NCBI GenBank assembly: GCA_902797555.1
Contig: CADBTM010000042.1
Span: forward strand, 1-19,655
Origin: Oscillospiraceae bacterium
Lineage (GTDB): Bacteria; Bacillota; Clostridia; Oscillospirales; Butyricicoccaceae
DNA length: 19,655 nucleotides
Direction: 5' to 3'
In this document: piece after piece, positions 12,078 through 19,292 of the stretch
Layout of the letters: each line of letters opens with the position of its first letter
Position numbering within the stretch: position 1 is the first letter of the stretch
Position numbers and translations under genes: made by a program
Notes under the pieces: generated by a model
The model's input: only the letters and a program-made list of their open reading frames with translations
Told to the model about the DNA's origin: nothing
Database searches by the model: none

Positions 12078-13736
12078 TTGGCGAAAATGATCGACGGTGA
12101 AGCGTATAAAGAAATGATATTGCAGGCCGCGGCGTCTGTGGAGGATCGGATGGAGGAGATCAACGCCCTCAACGTGTTCCCTGTCCCCGACGGCGACACT
12201 GGCACCAATATGTCCATGACCCTGAACAATGCGGTGACCGAGCTCAACAAGCTGGAAAGCCCCACGCTGGGTCGGGCGTTGGAGGTGACCTCCAGCGCGC
12301 TGCTCCGCGGCGCCAGAGGCAATTCGGGCGTCATCACCTCGCTGCTCTTCCGGGGCATCGGCAAGGCCATGAAGGATCAGCGGACGGCGGACGGCGCCAT
12401 GCTGGCAGCCGCTTTGGCCGAGGGCAGCGCCACCGCCTACAAGGCAGTGATGAAGCCTGCCGAGGGCACCATTCTCACCGTTTCCCGCATCGCGGGCGAC
12501 GCGGCGGTGAAGGCCGCAAAAAAGAGCCGGGATCCCGAGGTCATCCTCGGCGCTGCCATCAAGGCGGCGCGCAAGGCGCTGGACGAGACGGTCAACCAGA
12601 ACCCCGTTCTGAAAAAGGCGGGCGTGGTGGACGCGGGCGGCTTTGGTTATGTGCTGATCCTGCAGGGCATGCAGGACGCCATGAGCGGCACCATCACCCG
12701 TCTGGCGCGCAAGATCCCCGTGCCGGTGGTCAACCCCGCCATCACGGTGGAGAGCGCGGATTTCTCCATCTTTGACGAGGGCGAGATCAATTTTGACTAC
12801 TGCACCGAGTTTATCGCGGCCCGGGACAACAAGGAAAAGGATCCCGACGAGCTGCGCCAGTTCCTCGCCACCATCGGCGACTGTGTGGTCGTGGTGGAGG
12901 ACGACGAGATCATCAAGATCCACGTACATACCAACACCCCCGATCAGGCCCTCAAGATGGGTCTGGAATACGGCCAGCTGATCACCGTCAAGATCGAAAA
13001 CATGGTGGAGCAGCATCGAAAAAAGGTTGCGGAGGAGACCGTCGCCGAGATCGGCAAGCGGGAGCATGCCGCCCCCGTCACCAAATACGGCTTTGTCCCC
13101 GTGGCCGCCGGCGAAGGGCTGGCGGATATCTTCCGGGAGTTGGGCGCCGAGCAGATCGTGGAGGGCGGTCAGACCATGAACCCCTCCACCGAGGACATTC
13201 TCCGCGCCGTTGACAAAACCCCCGCCGAGATCGTCTTTGTGCTGCCCAACAACAAAAACATCATCATGGCCAGCCAGCAGGCGGCCGCCCTGTCGGATAA
13301 GCAGGTCATCGTTTTGCCCAGCAAAACCGTGCCGCAGGGCATCTGCGCCATGCTGTCCTTTGACCACGATCTGGAGGCCGACGTCAACCAGACCAACATG
13401 GAGGCCGCGCTGGACAAGGTGCGCTCCGGTCAGGTGACCTACGCCGCCCGGGACAGCGTCTTTGACGGTCACGAGATCACCCAGGGCGACTATATCGCTC
13501 TGGCCGAGGGCAAGCTGATTGCCACCGGCAAGGAATTTGACGTGGTGATGGAGGCGCTGGCCGAGCATCTCTGTTCGGGCGGGTGCAATTTCATCAATAT
13601 CTTTTACGGCGAGGGCGCCGACGAGGCGCAGGCGAACGGCGTCAAGCAGTGCTTTGAAGCCATCGCCGCCGATGCCGAGGTCAACGTGCTGTGCGGCGGA
13701 CAGCCGGTTTACAGCTATATCATCGGCGTAGAATAA
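12078..13736 (+). CDS. fakA: Fatty acid kinase catalytic subunit FakA (DAK2 domain, YloV-like)
   Basis: This 552-residue protein matches FakA, which phosphorylates fatty acids held by a FakB (DegV-family) carrier so they can enter phospholipid synthesis. The N-terminal DAK2 kinase domain (about 1-200) shows NVFPVPDGDTGTNM with D38 and D40 for Mg-ATP, and RGARGNSGVI (about 78-87). A middle domain and a C-terminal domain follow, with VLPNNKNIIMASQQA and CNFINIFYGEGAD. The start is TTG 12078: AGGAGG (12064-12069) is eight bases upstream, while the next ATG (12087) is too far away. It follows the asp23 gene by 25 bases and ends at a strong terminator. No FakB gene is in the window, which is common since FakB genes lie elsewhere. 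Confidence 0.95.
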   Translation: MAKMIDGEAYKEMILQAAASVEDRMEEINALNVFPVPDGDTGTNMSMTLNNAVTELNKLESPTLGRALEVTSSALLRGARGNSGVITSLLFRGIGKAMKDQRTADGAMLAAALAEGSATAYKAVMKPAEGTILTVSRIAGDAAVKAAKKSRDPEVILGAAIKAARKALDETVNQNPVLKKAGVVDAGGFGYVLILQGMQDAMSGTITRLARKIPVPVVNPAITVESADFSIFDEGEINFDYCTEFIAARDNKEKDPDELRQFLATIGDCVVVVEDDEIIKIHVHTNTPDQALKMGLEYGQLITVKIENMVEQHRKKVAEETVAEIGKREHAAPVTKYGFVPVAAGEGLADIFRELGAEQIVEGGQTMNPSTEDILRAVDKTPAEIVFVLPNNKNIIMASQQAAALSDKQVIVLPSKTVPQGICAMLSFDHDLEADVNQTNMEAALDKVRSGQVTYAARDSVFDGHEITQGDYIALAEGKLIATGKEFDVVMEALAEHLCSGGCNFINIFYGEGADEAQANGVKQCFEAIAADAEVNVLCGGQPVYSYIIGVE

Positions 13737-13758
13737 ACAGAAGACGCAATCAAGCAAG

Positions 13759-13795
13759 GGCGGCTGGCGGAAACCCGCCGGCCGCCGCCTTTTTT
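13759..13795 (+). terminator. Intrinsic terminator after fakA
   Basis: A 12-bp GC-rich stem (13759-13770 with 13775-13786, one G-U pair) has an AAAC tetraloop. Three bases later comes a run of six Ts (13790-13795). It lies only 24 bases ahead of the cysE start. Confidence 0.85.
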
Positions 13796-13819
13796 ATCCG
13801 GAAGGAGACAGGGAAAACC

Positions 13820-14671
13820 ATGTTGGAACAATGGCTGGAGGAAAAAGCGTCGGAAACCGCCGCCCGTCTGACCGAGATCACCGATCACGCCACGGGAGAA
13901 GAGGGCCTGAGCGGCTACGGCATGAAAAGCAAGGTGCAGAGGCTGATCTATCTGCTGCGCTGCGCCATGTATCCAAAGCTCTATCAGGAAAAGCAGTTTC
14001 AGCCCGCCCGGATGCAGGCCGCCGTGGCCGAGCAGCTGCGTCAGGCGGCCGAGCTGCTGGCGGAGATGTGCTCCGCTGTGATGGAGGGGGGACAGTGCGG
14101 CCCGCGGACGGAAAAAACGGTGTGCGCCTTTATGGACAGCCTGTGCCAGGTGGCCGAGGTGCTCAACACCGACATCGCCGCCGCCTATGAGGGCGATCCC
14201 GCCGCCCGCTCCACCGAGGAGATCCTGCTGGCCTATCCCGCCTTTGAGGCGATTTCCATCTACCGGCTGGCCCACAAGCTGTTCGAGCTGGACGTGCCGC
14301 TGCTGCCCCGGATGATGACCGAATATGCCCATCAGATCACCGGCATCGACATCCACCCCGGCGCACGGATCGGGAAGTATTTCTTTATCGACCACGGCAC
14401 CGGTGTGGTCATCGGCGAAACCACCGTCATCGGCGAGCACGTCAAGCTGTATCAGGGCGTGACACTGGGCGCGAGGAGCTTTGACAACGACGAAAACGGC
14501 AACCCCGTCAAGGGCGTCAAGCGCCATCCCAACGTGGGCGACCGGGTGGTGATCTATGCGGGCGCCACCATTCTGGGCGGCGACACCAACATCGGCGAGG
14601 GCTGCGTCATCGGCGGCAGCGTCTGGCTCACCCATTCCGTTCCCCCGGGACAGGTGGTATACAACCATTAA
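13820..14671 (+). CDS. cysE: Serine O-acetyltransferase
   Basis: This 283-residue enzyme makes O-acetylserine from serine and acetyl-CoA, the first step of cysteine synthesis. A helical N-terminal domain (1-165) precedes a left-handed beta-helix of hexapeptide repeats (about 174-280). Catalytic motif residues include D177 and H179 (DIHPGARIG), D191 and H192 (DHGTGVVIGE), and the TLGARSF and VKRHPNVGD segments. The long N-terminus fits the EpsC-like serine acetyltransferases of anaerobes. ATG 13820 is preceded by AAGGAG (13802-13807), a somewhat long 12-base gap. No cysK is adjacent. A strong terminator lies upstream and no clear separate promoter was seen, so it may rely on readthrough from fakA. 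Confidence 0.94.
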   Translation: MLEQWLEEKASETAARLTEITDHATGEEGLSGYGMKSKVQRLIYLLRCAMYPKLYQEKQFQPARMQAAVAEQLRQAAELLAEMCSAVMEGGQCGPRTEKTVCAFMDSLCQVAEVLNTDIAAAYEGDPAARSTEEILLAYPAFEAISIYRLAHKLFELDVPLLPRMMTEYAHQITGIDIHPGARIGKYFFIDHGTGVVIGETTVIGEHVKLYQGVTLGARSFDNDENGNPVKGVKRHPNVGDRVVIYAGATILGGDTNIGEGCVIGGSVWLTHSVPPGQVVYNH

Positions 14672-14682
14672 AGCAGCATAAC

Positions 14683-14720
14683 AAAAATCCTCAACCCCCT
14701 GACGTGGGTTGAGGATTTTT
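14683..14720. terminator. Bidirectional terminator between cysE and the fRMsr gene
   Basis: A perfect 15-bp stem pairs 14683-14697 with 14706-14720 around an 8-base loop. The stem starts with five As and ends with five Ts, so it works for both convergent genes. Confidence 0.94.
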
Positions 14721-14736
14721 CATACTGTAAAAGCGC

Positions 14737-15183
14737 TTACAGAATCTCTTCCAAAGTCCGTACAAAGGCCTCCAGACCGGTCTGATCCTCCGGGGTGAAG
14801 CGCCCGACAAAGGGGCTGTCGATGTCCAGAACGCCGACCACGGCGCCGTTTTGATGGATGGGAACGACGATCTCGGAATTGGAGGCCGAGTCGCAGGCGA
14901 TATGCCCGGGAAACGCGTGGACGTTTTCCACACGGAGGGTGCGATCCTCCCGGACGGCGGTGCCGCACACGCCCTTCCCCATGGGGATGCGCACGCAGGC
15001 CGGCTTGCCCTGAAAGGGCGCGAGGATCAGCTCGTCCTGCTCCAGCCAGTAAAAGCCGGCCCAGTTGAGGCGATCCATCTGCCAGAACAGCAGGGCGGAG
15101 GCGTTGGCGAGATTGGTGACCCGGGAGGAGACCCCATCGGTCAGCGCCCGGAGCTGGGCGCACAAAAGCGCATAATCGGTCAT
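14737..15183 (-). CDS. msrC: Free methionine-(R)-sulfoxide reductase (GAF domain)
   Basis: This 148-residue single-GAF protein fits fRMsr (E. coli YebR/MsrC), which reduces free methionine-R-sulfoxide in the cytoplasm using thioredoxin. The three family cysteines are present at C63 (KPACVRIP), C73 (KGVCGTA) and C97 (HIACDS). Their spacing of 10 and 24 residues equals that of C84, C94 and C118 of the E. coli protein. Other landmarks are WAGFYWL (41-47) and GVLDIDSP (117-124). ATG 15183 follows AAGGAG at eight bases. It has its own consensus promoter, divergent from the amino acid ABC transporter operon, and the two promoters share a perfect inverted repeat. The context suggests joint control of methionine or cystine uptake and repair. 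Confidence 0.95.
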   Translation of the reverse strand: MTDYALLCAQLRALTDGVSSRVTNLANASALLFWQMDRLNWAGFYWLEQDELILAPFQGKPACVRIPMGKGVCGTAVREDRTLRVENVHAFPGHIACDSASNSEIVVPIHQNGAVVGVLDIDSPFVGRFTPEDQTGLEAFVRTLEEIL

Positions 15184-15221
15184 GAAAAGGGCTCCTTTTT
15201 TTTCAGAATGCTTCTCCGATC

Positions 15222-15250
15222 ATTGTAAGCGCGGGGCAAGAACTTGTCAA
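15222..15250 (-). promoter_or_regulatory. Promoter of the fRMsr gene
   Basis: On the minus strand TTGACA (15245-15250), a 17-bp spacer and TACAAT (15222-15227). The -35 lies in the left arm of the inverted repeat. Confidence 0.86.
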
Positions 15251-15273
15251 TAGGAAAGAAAGCCTATTGACAA
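15244..15273. promoter_or_regulatory. Inverted repeat holding both divergent -35 boxes
   Basis: TTGTCAATAGG (15244-15254) and CCTATTGACAA (15263-15273) are perfect 11-bp arms around AAAGAAAG. Each arm contains the TTGACA of one of two outward-facing promoters. It is a strong candidate operator for common control; the regulator is not encoded in the window. Confidence 0.7.
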
Positions 15274-15295
15274 AGTAGGATTTCTTTGTTATTCT
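15267..15295 (+). promoter_or_regulatory. Promoter of the amino acid ABC transporter operon
   Basis: TTGACA (15267-15272), a 17-bp spacer and TATTCT (15290-15295), with an extended -10 TGT. The -35 is in the right arm of the inverted repeat. Confidence 0.85.
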
Positions 15296-15348
15296 TTTTA
15301 AGACACTTGTATTGGATGCAAAATATACAGGATAAAGGAGCGAGCCAT

Positions 15349-16155
15349 ATGAAAAGACATCTCATTCGCGCAGCATCTCTCCTCATGTGCGGAATGCTGC
15401 TTCTGGCGCTGGGCGCCTGCGGAAAATCCGCCTCTCAGGGCGACCTGCTCAGCCGGATCAAGGACAAGGGCGAGCTGATCATCGCCACCGAGGGCGACTG
15501 GGCTCCGTGGACCTATCACGACGAGAGCGATGCGCTGGTGGGTCTGGACGTGGAGCTGGGCAAGCTGATCGCCGACGGACTGGGCGTCAAGGCGGTGTTT
15601 CAGGAAACCGACTGGGATTCCATCCTCACCGGCGTAAAGTCCGGGCGCTTTGACATCGCCTGCAACGGCGTGGGCTATACCGAAAAGCGTGCGGAGGACT
15701 ATAACTTCACCCAGACCTATATCTACACCCAGATGGGTCTGGTGGTTCGTTCGGACAATTCCGATATTCTGACGGTCAACGATCTGGCGGGCAAGACCAC
15801 CGCCAACTCTCCCTCCAGCACCTATGCGGAGATCGCCGAGCAGTACGGCGCCACCGTCAGCTTTGTCAACACCATTCAGGAGACCATGACCCTGCTGGAG
15901 CAGGGCAGAGTGGACGCCACCATCAACTCCATGGAATCCATTCAGGACTATCTGATCCAGCATCCCGAGGCAAAGGTCAAGGTGGTGCAGGTGCTGCCCG
16001 GCGAGGAGATGGTCATCCCCGCCCGCAAGGACGCCGACACCCAGAGCCTGATCCGCGCCATCAACGAGATCCTGGACGCCGCCCGCAAGGACGGACGCCT
16101 GCGGGATCTGTCGGAAAAGTATTTCCATCTGGATCTGACCCAGCCCGCCAACTGA
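15349..16155 (+). CDS. Amino acid ABC transporter substrate-binding lipoprotein (possibly cystine)
   Basis: This 268-residue family 3 solute-binding protein captures a polar amino acid outside the membrane for the permease and ATPase encoded next. A lipoprotein signal ends in LGAC with C24 lipidated. The mature domain shows GDWAPWTYHDES, GLDVELGKLIADGLG, WDSILTGVKSGRFDIACNGVG and TEKRAEDYNFT. The segment NSPSSTYAEIAEQYGATV resembles the cystine-binding group (TcyJ/TcyA-like). That reading is inferred from general look and the sulfur genes nearby; another polar amino acid is possible. ATG 15349 follows AAGGAG (15335-15340) at eight bases. It is the first gene of a three-gene operon driven by the promoter at 15267-15295. 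Confidence 0.92.
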   Translation: MKRHLIRAASLLMCGMLLLALGACGKSASQGDLLSRIKDKGELIIATEGDWAPWTYHDESDALVGLDVELGKLIADGLGVKAVFQETDWDSILTGVKSGRFDIACNGVGYTEKRAEDYNFTQTYIYTQMGLVVRSDNSDILTVNDLAGKTTANSPSSTYAEIAEQYGATVSFVNTIQETMTLLEQGRVDATINSMESIQDYLIQHPEAKVKVVQVLPGEEMVIPARKDADTQSLIRAINEILDAARKDGRLRDLSEKYFHLDLTQPAN

Positions 16156-16170
16156 GGGCAGCAAAGCGAT

Positions 16171-16878
16171 ATGACACCGATCGTCACCTTTTTTGAAAAA
16201 CTCTTTTCCGGCCGCGTGTGGGGCATCCTTCTGGATGCCTTTCCGCGGCTTTTGGGCTATGGCATCCGGGTCACCGTTCCGCTGACGGTGATCTCATTTG
16301 CGCTGGCGATGGTCATCGCCGTCATCGTGGCGCTCATCCAGTTTGCTCAGGTGAGAGGTCTGCGTCAGCTGTGCCGGTTTTATATCTGGCTGATCCGCGG
16401 CACGCCCCTGCTGGTACAGCTCTATCTGATCTTTTACGGTCTGCCCAGCATCGGGGTCACCCTCAACGCCTTTCCGGCGGCTGTGCTGGTGTTTGGCTTT
16501 AACGAGGGCGCCTATATGGCGGAGAGCATCCGCGGCGCGCTGGAAAGCGTCACCAAGGGACAGATCGAGGCCGGCTATTGCGTGGGCATGAGCTATCTGC
16601 AGATCATGTGGCACATCGTTTTGCCTCAGGCACTGCGCACCGCCTTTCCCGCCCTGTCCAATTCGCTGATCTCCATGCTCAAGGGCACCTCGCTGGCGGC
16701 CTCCATCACGGTGATGGAGATGTTCCGTCAGGCGCAGGTGATCAACGGACGGGTGTATGAGGCGCTGGGTCTTTACACCGAGGTGGCGCTGATCTATCTG
16801 CTGTTCTGTTCGGTGCTCACCGTGGTGCAGCGCAAGATGGAGAAAAAGCTGAGCAGCTACGGAGGGAACAGAGCATGA
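16171..16878 (+). CDS. Amino acid ABC transporter permease
   Basis: This 235-residue membrane protein is the HisM/GlnP-type permease of a polar amino acid importer. It has about five membrane segments. The opening FPRLLGYGIRVTVPLTVISF, the IRGTPLLVQLYLIFYGLP segment and the cytoplasmic EAA loop (EAGYCVGMSYLQIMWHIVLPQALR), which touches the ATPase, are all typical. ATG 16171 lies 15 bases after the binding-protein stop; its ribosome site is weak (GAGGG at 16154-16158). Its stop overlaps the ATPase start by four bases (ATGA), indicating translational coupling. A homodimer is likely, as only one permease gene is present. Confidence 0.95.
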   Translation: MTPIVTFFEKLFSGRVWGILLDAFPRLLGYGIRVTVPLTVISFALAMVIAVIVALIQFAQVRGLRQLCRFYIWLIRGTPLLVQLYLIFYGLPSIGVTLNAFPAAVLVFGFNEGAYMAESIRGALESVTKGQIEAGYCVGMSYLQIMWHIVLPQALRTAFPALSNSLISMLKGTSLAASITVMEMFRQAQVINGRVYEALGLYTEVALIYLLFCSVLTVVQRKMEKKLSSYGGNRA

Positions 16879-17618
16879 TGCTTCAGGTGCGCAACGTACA
16901 CAAGCGGTTTGAGGATCGGGAGGTGCTCCGGGGCATCGACCTGAGCGTGGAAAAGGGCGACGTTGTGGCCATCCTCGGCCCCAGCGGCTCGGGAAAGACC
17001 ACCTTTCTCCGCTGCCTCAACTTTTTGGAGCGGGCGGACGCCGGGGAGATGACCTTTGACGGAAAGACCCTCGACCTGCACGCCGCCGGCAAGCGGGACA
17101 TCGCCGACCTGCGGAAAAAGACCGCCTTTGTGTTCCAGAATTACAATCTGTTTTTGAACAAAACCGTGCTGCAAAACGTGACGCTGGGGCTGACCTGTGC
17201 CCGGCATATCCCCCAGGACAAGGCCAGAGAGGCCGCTGTGCGGGCGCTGGAGCGGGTGGGCATGGCCGACCGGCTGAACAGCTATCCGGGGCAGCTTTCC
17301 GGCGGACAGCAGCAGCGTGTGGCCATCGCCCGCGGGCTGGCATCCGACCCGGAGATCATCTTTTTTGACGAGCCCACCTCTGCCCTCGACCCCGAGCTGA
17401 TCGGCGAGGTGCTGGCCGTGATGCGCCAGCTGGCCCAGGAGGGCATGACCATGCTGGTGGTCACTCACGAGATGGAGTTTGCCCGGAACGTCTCCCATCG
17501 GGTGATGTTTATGGAGGGCGGAAACGTCATCGAGGCGGGGGAGACCAAGGCCTTTTTCGACAACCCCAAGGAGGAGCGGACACGCGCCTTCCTCAAAACG
17601 ATTTTGGAAAACCGATAA
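16875..17618 (+). CDS. Amino acid ABC transporter ATP-binding protein (GlnQ/TcyC-type)
   Basis: This 247-residue cytoplasmic ATPase powers the importer encoded by the two preceding genes. It has Walker A GPSGSGKT (35-42), Q-loop Q88, signature LSGGQQQR (141-148), Walker B with FFDEPTSALD (163-172) and H-loop H198 (VTHEM). Its length and the absence of a C-terminal regulatory domain fit the polar amino acid class. The start is ATG 16875, overlapping the permease stop, with GGAGGG (16861-16866) eight bases upstream; the next codon is also ATG. It is the last gene of the operon, which ends at the hairpin at 17628-17658. Confidence 0.96.
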   Translation: MMLQVRNVHKRFEDREVLRGIDLSVEKGDVVAILGPSGSGKTTFLRCLNFLERADAGEMTFDGKTLDLHAAGKRDIADLRKKTAFVFQNYNLFLNKTVLQNVTLGLTCARHIPQDKAREAAVRALERVGMADRLNSYPGQLSGGQQQRVAIARGLASDPEIIFFDEPTSALDPELIGEVLAVMRQLAQEGMTMLVVTHEMEFARNVSHRVMFMEGGNVIEAGETKAFFDNPKEERTRAFLKTILENR

Positions 17619-17627
17619 GAGAAACGC

Positions 17628-17658
17628 AAAAAGCCGCTGCGTATGCAGCGGCTTTTTT
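17628..17658. terminator. Bidirectional terminator between the ABC operon and the PhzF gene
   Basis: A perfect 13-bp stem (17628-17640 with 17645-17657) has a GTAT loop, five As at its left foot and six Ts at its right. It lies between convergent genes. Confidence 0.94.
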
Positions 17659-17668
17659 CTGCCGTATT

Positions 17669-18526
17669 TCAGATTTTCAAATCAAATTCCAGACTCATCA
17701 CGGCCGAGCCGCCCACGCGGACGGTGGGCTTGCCGTCGGTCAGATAGAGGCGGCTGCGGATCTCGGAGGGGCGGTGCATGTGCTCGCCCTGGACAAAGAG
17801 GTTTTCCCCGCCGGGGGTCACGACGCCCTGGAGATAGAGGTAATAGGTCAGAGCGCCGTTGGAGGTGCCGGTGGCGCATTCCTCGGGGATGTCGTACAGC
17901 GGGGCAAAGTTGCTGCAATAGGCGGTACAGTCCGGCGAGCCGGGGCAGAACATGTGCACGCCCACACAGTCGTACCGGCGGCTGAGCTCGGTGACGGCGG
18001 GGGCATTCTGCACGGCGCGCATCAGCGTCTCGTGATCCCGCACGGGAAGCATAATATCGGCCAGACCGGTGGAGATCAGCTTGGGAACATAGCTCTCCGG
18101 ACGATCGTTCAGCGTCAGCCCATAGGCGGCGTACAGCTCGGCCGACTGGGCATCATCCATCACACGGATGAGCTCGGGCGGCGCCATATCCATCCAGACC
18201 TTCTCGCCCTCCACGTCGATGCGCAGATCGCCCGCCTTGGTGTGGGCGGTGAGAGAGCCGTCGCTGATGTATCCCAGCCTGCGCAACAGGGCAAAGCTGG
18301 CCACCGTGGCGTGGCCGCACAGCTCCACCTCACCCGCCGGGGTGAAATAGCGGAGGGAGACCGTTCCGTCGGGCTGGGGTGAGACAAAGGCGGTCTCGGA
18401 ATGCTTGAGTTCGGCGGCGATCTGCTGCATCACCTCGGGAGAAAGCTCCCGGTCGGGGATGACCACTCCGGCCTGATTTCCGCCGAAAATGCGGCGGGAA
18501 AAGGCATCCATCACGTAACCTTTCAA
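17669..18526 (-). CDS. PhzF-family isomerase-like protein
   Basis: This 285-residue protein belongs to the PhzF family (PF02567), which shares the diaminopimelate epimerase fold. The family includes the phenazine enzyme PhzF and many isomerases of unknown substrate. Landmarks are GNQAGVV (16-22), the catalytic glutamate E44 in HSETAF, YFTPAGEVELCGHATVAS (60-77) and the second-half segment NFAPLYDIPEECATGTSNG. The start is TTG 18526, seven bases after AAGGAGG; longer readings run into the upstream ABC gene. It lies 16 bases downstream of the DppF-like gene and is surely in that operon. No other phenazine genes are present, so phenazine synthesis is not supported. A role in modifying an imported compound is only a guess. 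Confidence 0.9.
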   Translation of the reverse strand: MKGYVMDAFSRRIFGGNQAGVVIPDRELSPEVMQQIAAELKHSETAFVSPQPDGTVSLRYFTPAGEVELCGHATVASFALLRRLGYISDGSLTAHTKAGDLRIDVEGEKVWMDMAPPELIRVMDDAQSAELYAAYGLTLNDRPESYVPKLISTGLADIMLPVRDHETLMRAVQNAPAVTELSRRYDCVGVHMFCPGSPDCTAYCSNFAPLYDIPEECATGTSNGALTYYLYLQGVVTPGGENLFVQGEHMHRPSEIRSRLYLTDGKPTVRVGGSAVMSLEFDLKI

Positions 18527-18542
18527 GGGGAAACCTCCTTTT

Positions 18543-19292
18543 TTATTCCGCTGCAGCCAGCAAACTCTTGGTGTATTCCTCCTGGGGATGGTCAAAAACC
18601 TCCTGAATGGTGCCCTGCTCCACCACACGGCCCTTCTTCATCACCAGCACCCGGTCGCACAGCTGGTACACCACGTTGAGGTCGTGGGAGATGAAGAGAT
18701 AGCTGAGATCCAGTTCCTCCCGCAGATCGCGCAGCAGCTTGAGGATCTGCGCCTGAATGGTCACGTCGAGGGCGGAAACCGGTTCGTCGGCGATGATGAA
18801 ACGGGGACGGCGGATGAGGGCGGCGGCGATGCTCACCCTCTGCCGCTGACCGCCCGAGAGCTCGTCGGGCTTTGCATGGAGCACCTCTGCGGGGAGCTCC
18901 ACCTTTTCCAGCATGTCCCGCACCCGGCGCTTGCGCTCGGCGGCATCATACTTTCCGTAGATGCGAAGGGGCTCTTCGATGCTCCACTCTACCGTATAGG
19001 CCGGGTTGAGGGAGCTGTAGGGATCCTGAAAGATGATCTGGGGGCGCTTGGTGTGGTGGATGATCTCCCCCTGCTCCGGCTGGAGCAGACCGAGGATCAG
19101 CCGGGCAAGGGTGGATTTTCCCGTGCCCGATTCGCCCACCAGTCCCATGATTTCGCCGTGGCGTACGGTGAAATCCACGTCGTGGATCACCTCGTGATAC
19201 TTCTTGCTCCGACCGAACAGGCTCGGCTCGCGATAGCCGCCGCTGACGTGCCTGACCTCGAGAACAAGATCGTCCTGCTGCAAATTGCTCAT
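18543..19292 (-). CDS. Peptide/nickel-type ABC transporter ATPase, DppF/OppF-like
   Basis: This 249-residue ATPase belongs to the oligopeptide/dipeptide/nickel class. It has Walker A GESGTGKS (53-60), Q-loop Q89 in IIFQDPYSSLNP, signature LSGGQRQR (145-152), Walker B IIADEPVSALD (166-176) and H203 (ISHDLNVV). The pattern QDPYSSLNP is typical of the second (F-type) ATPase. It is shorter than many DppF/OppF proteins (about 320 residues) and lacks the C-terminal oligopeptide_HP extension. The start ATG 19292 overlaps the upstream gene's stop (ATGA), showing coupling, with AAGGAG nearby. Together with the D-type ATPase at the window edge it would power a peptide or metal-chelate importer (or exporter); permeases lie outside. 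Confidence 0.94.
   Translation of the reverse strand: MSNLQQDDLVLEVRHVSGGYREPSLFGRSKKYHEVIHDVDFTVRHGEIMGLVGESGTGKSTLARLILGLLQPEQGEIIHHTKRPQIIFQDPYSSLNPAYTVEWSIEEPLRIYGKYDAAERKRRVRDMLEKVELPAEVLHAKPDELSGGQRQRVSIAAALIRRPRFIIADEPVSALDVTIQAQILKLLRDLREELDLSYLFISHDLNVVYQLCDRVLVMKKGRVVEQGTIQEVFDHPQEEYTKSLLAAAE

Noticed and set aside
12042..13757. A 571-codon open frame on the minus strand
   Set aside because: It is antisense to fakA throughout; shadow composition and no ribosome site or motif.
17669..18526. Phenazine biosynthesis
   Set aside because: Only a PhzF-family protein is present; no phzA/B/D/E/G homologues are seen and the family is broad.
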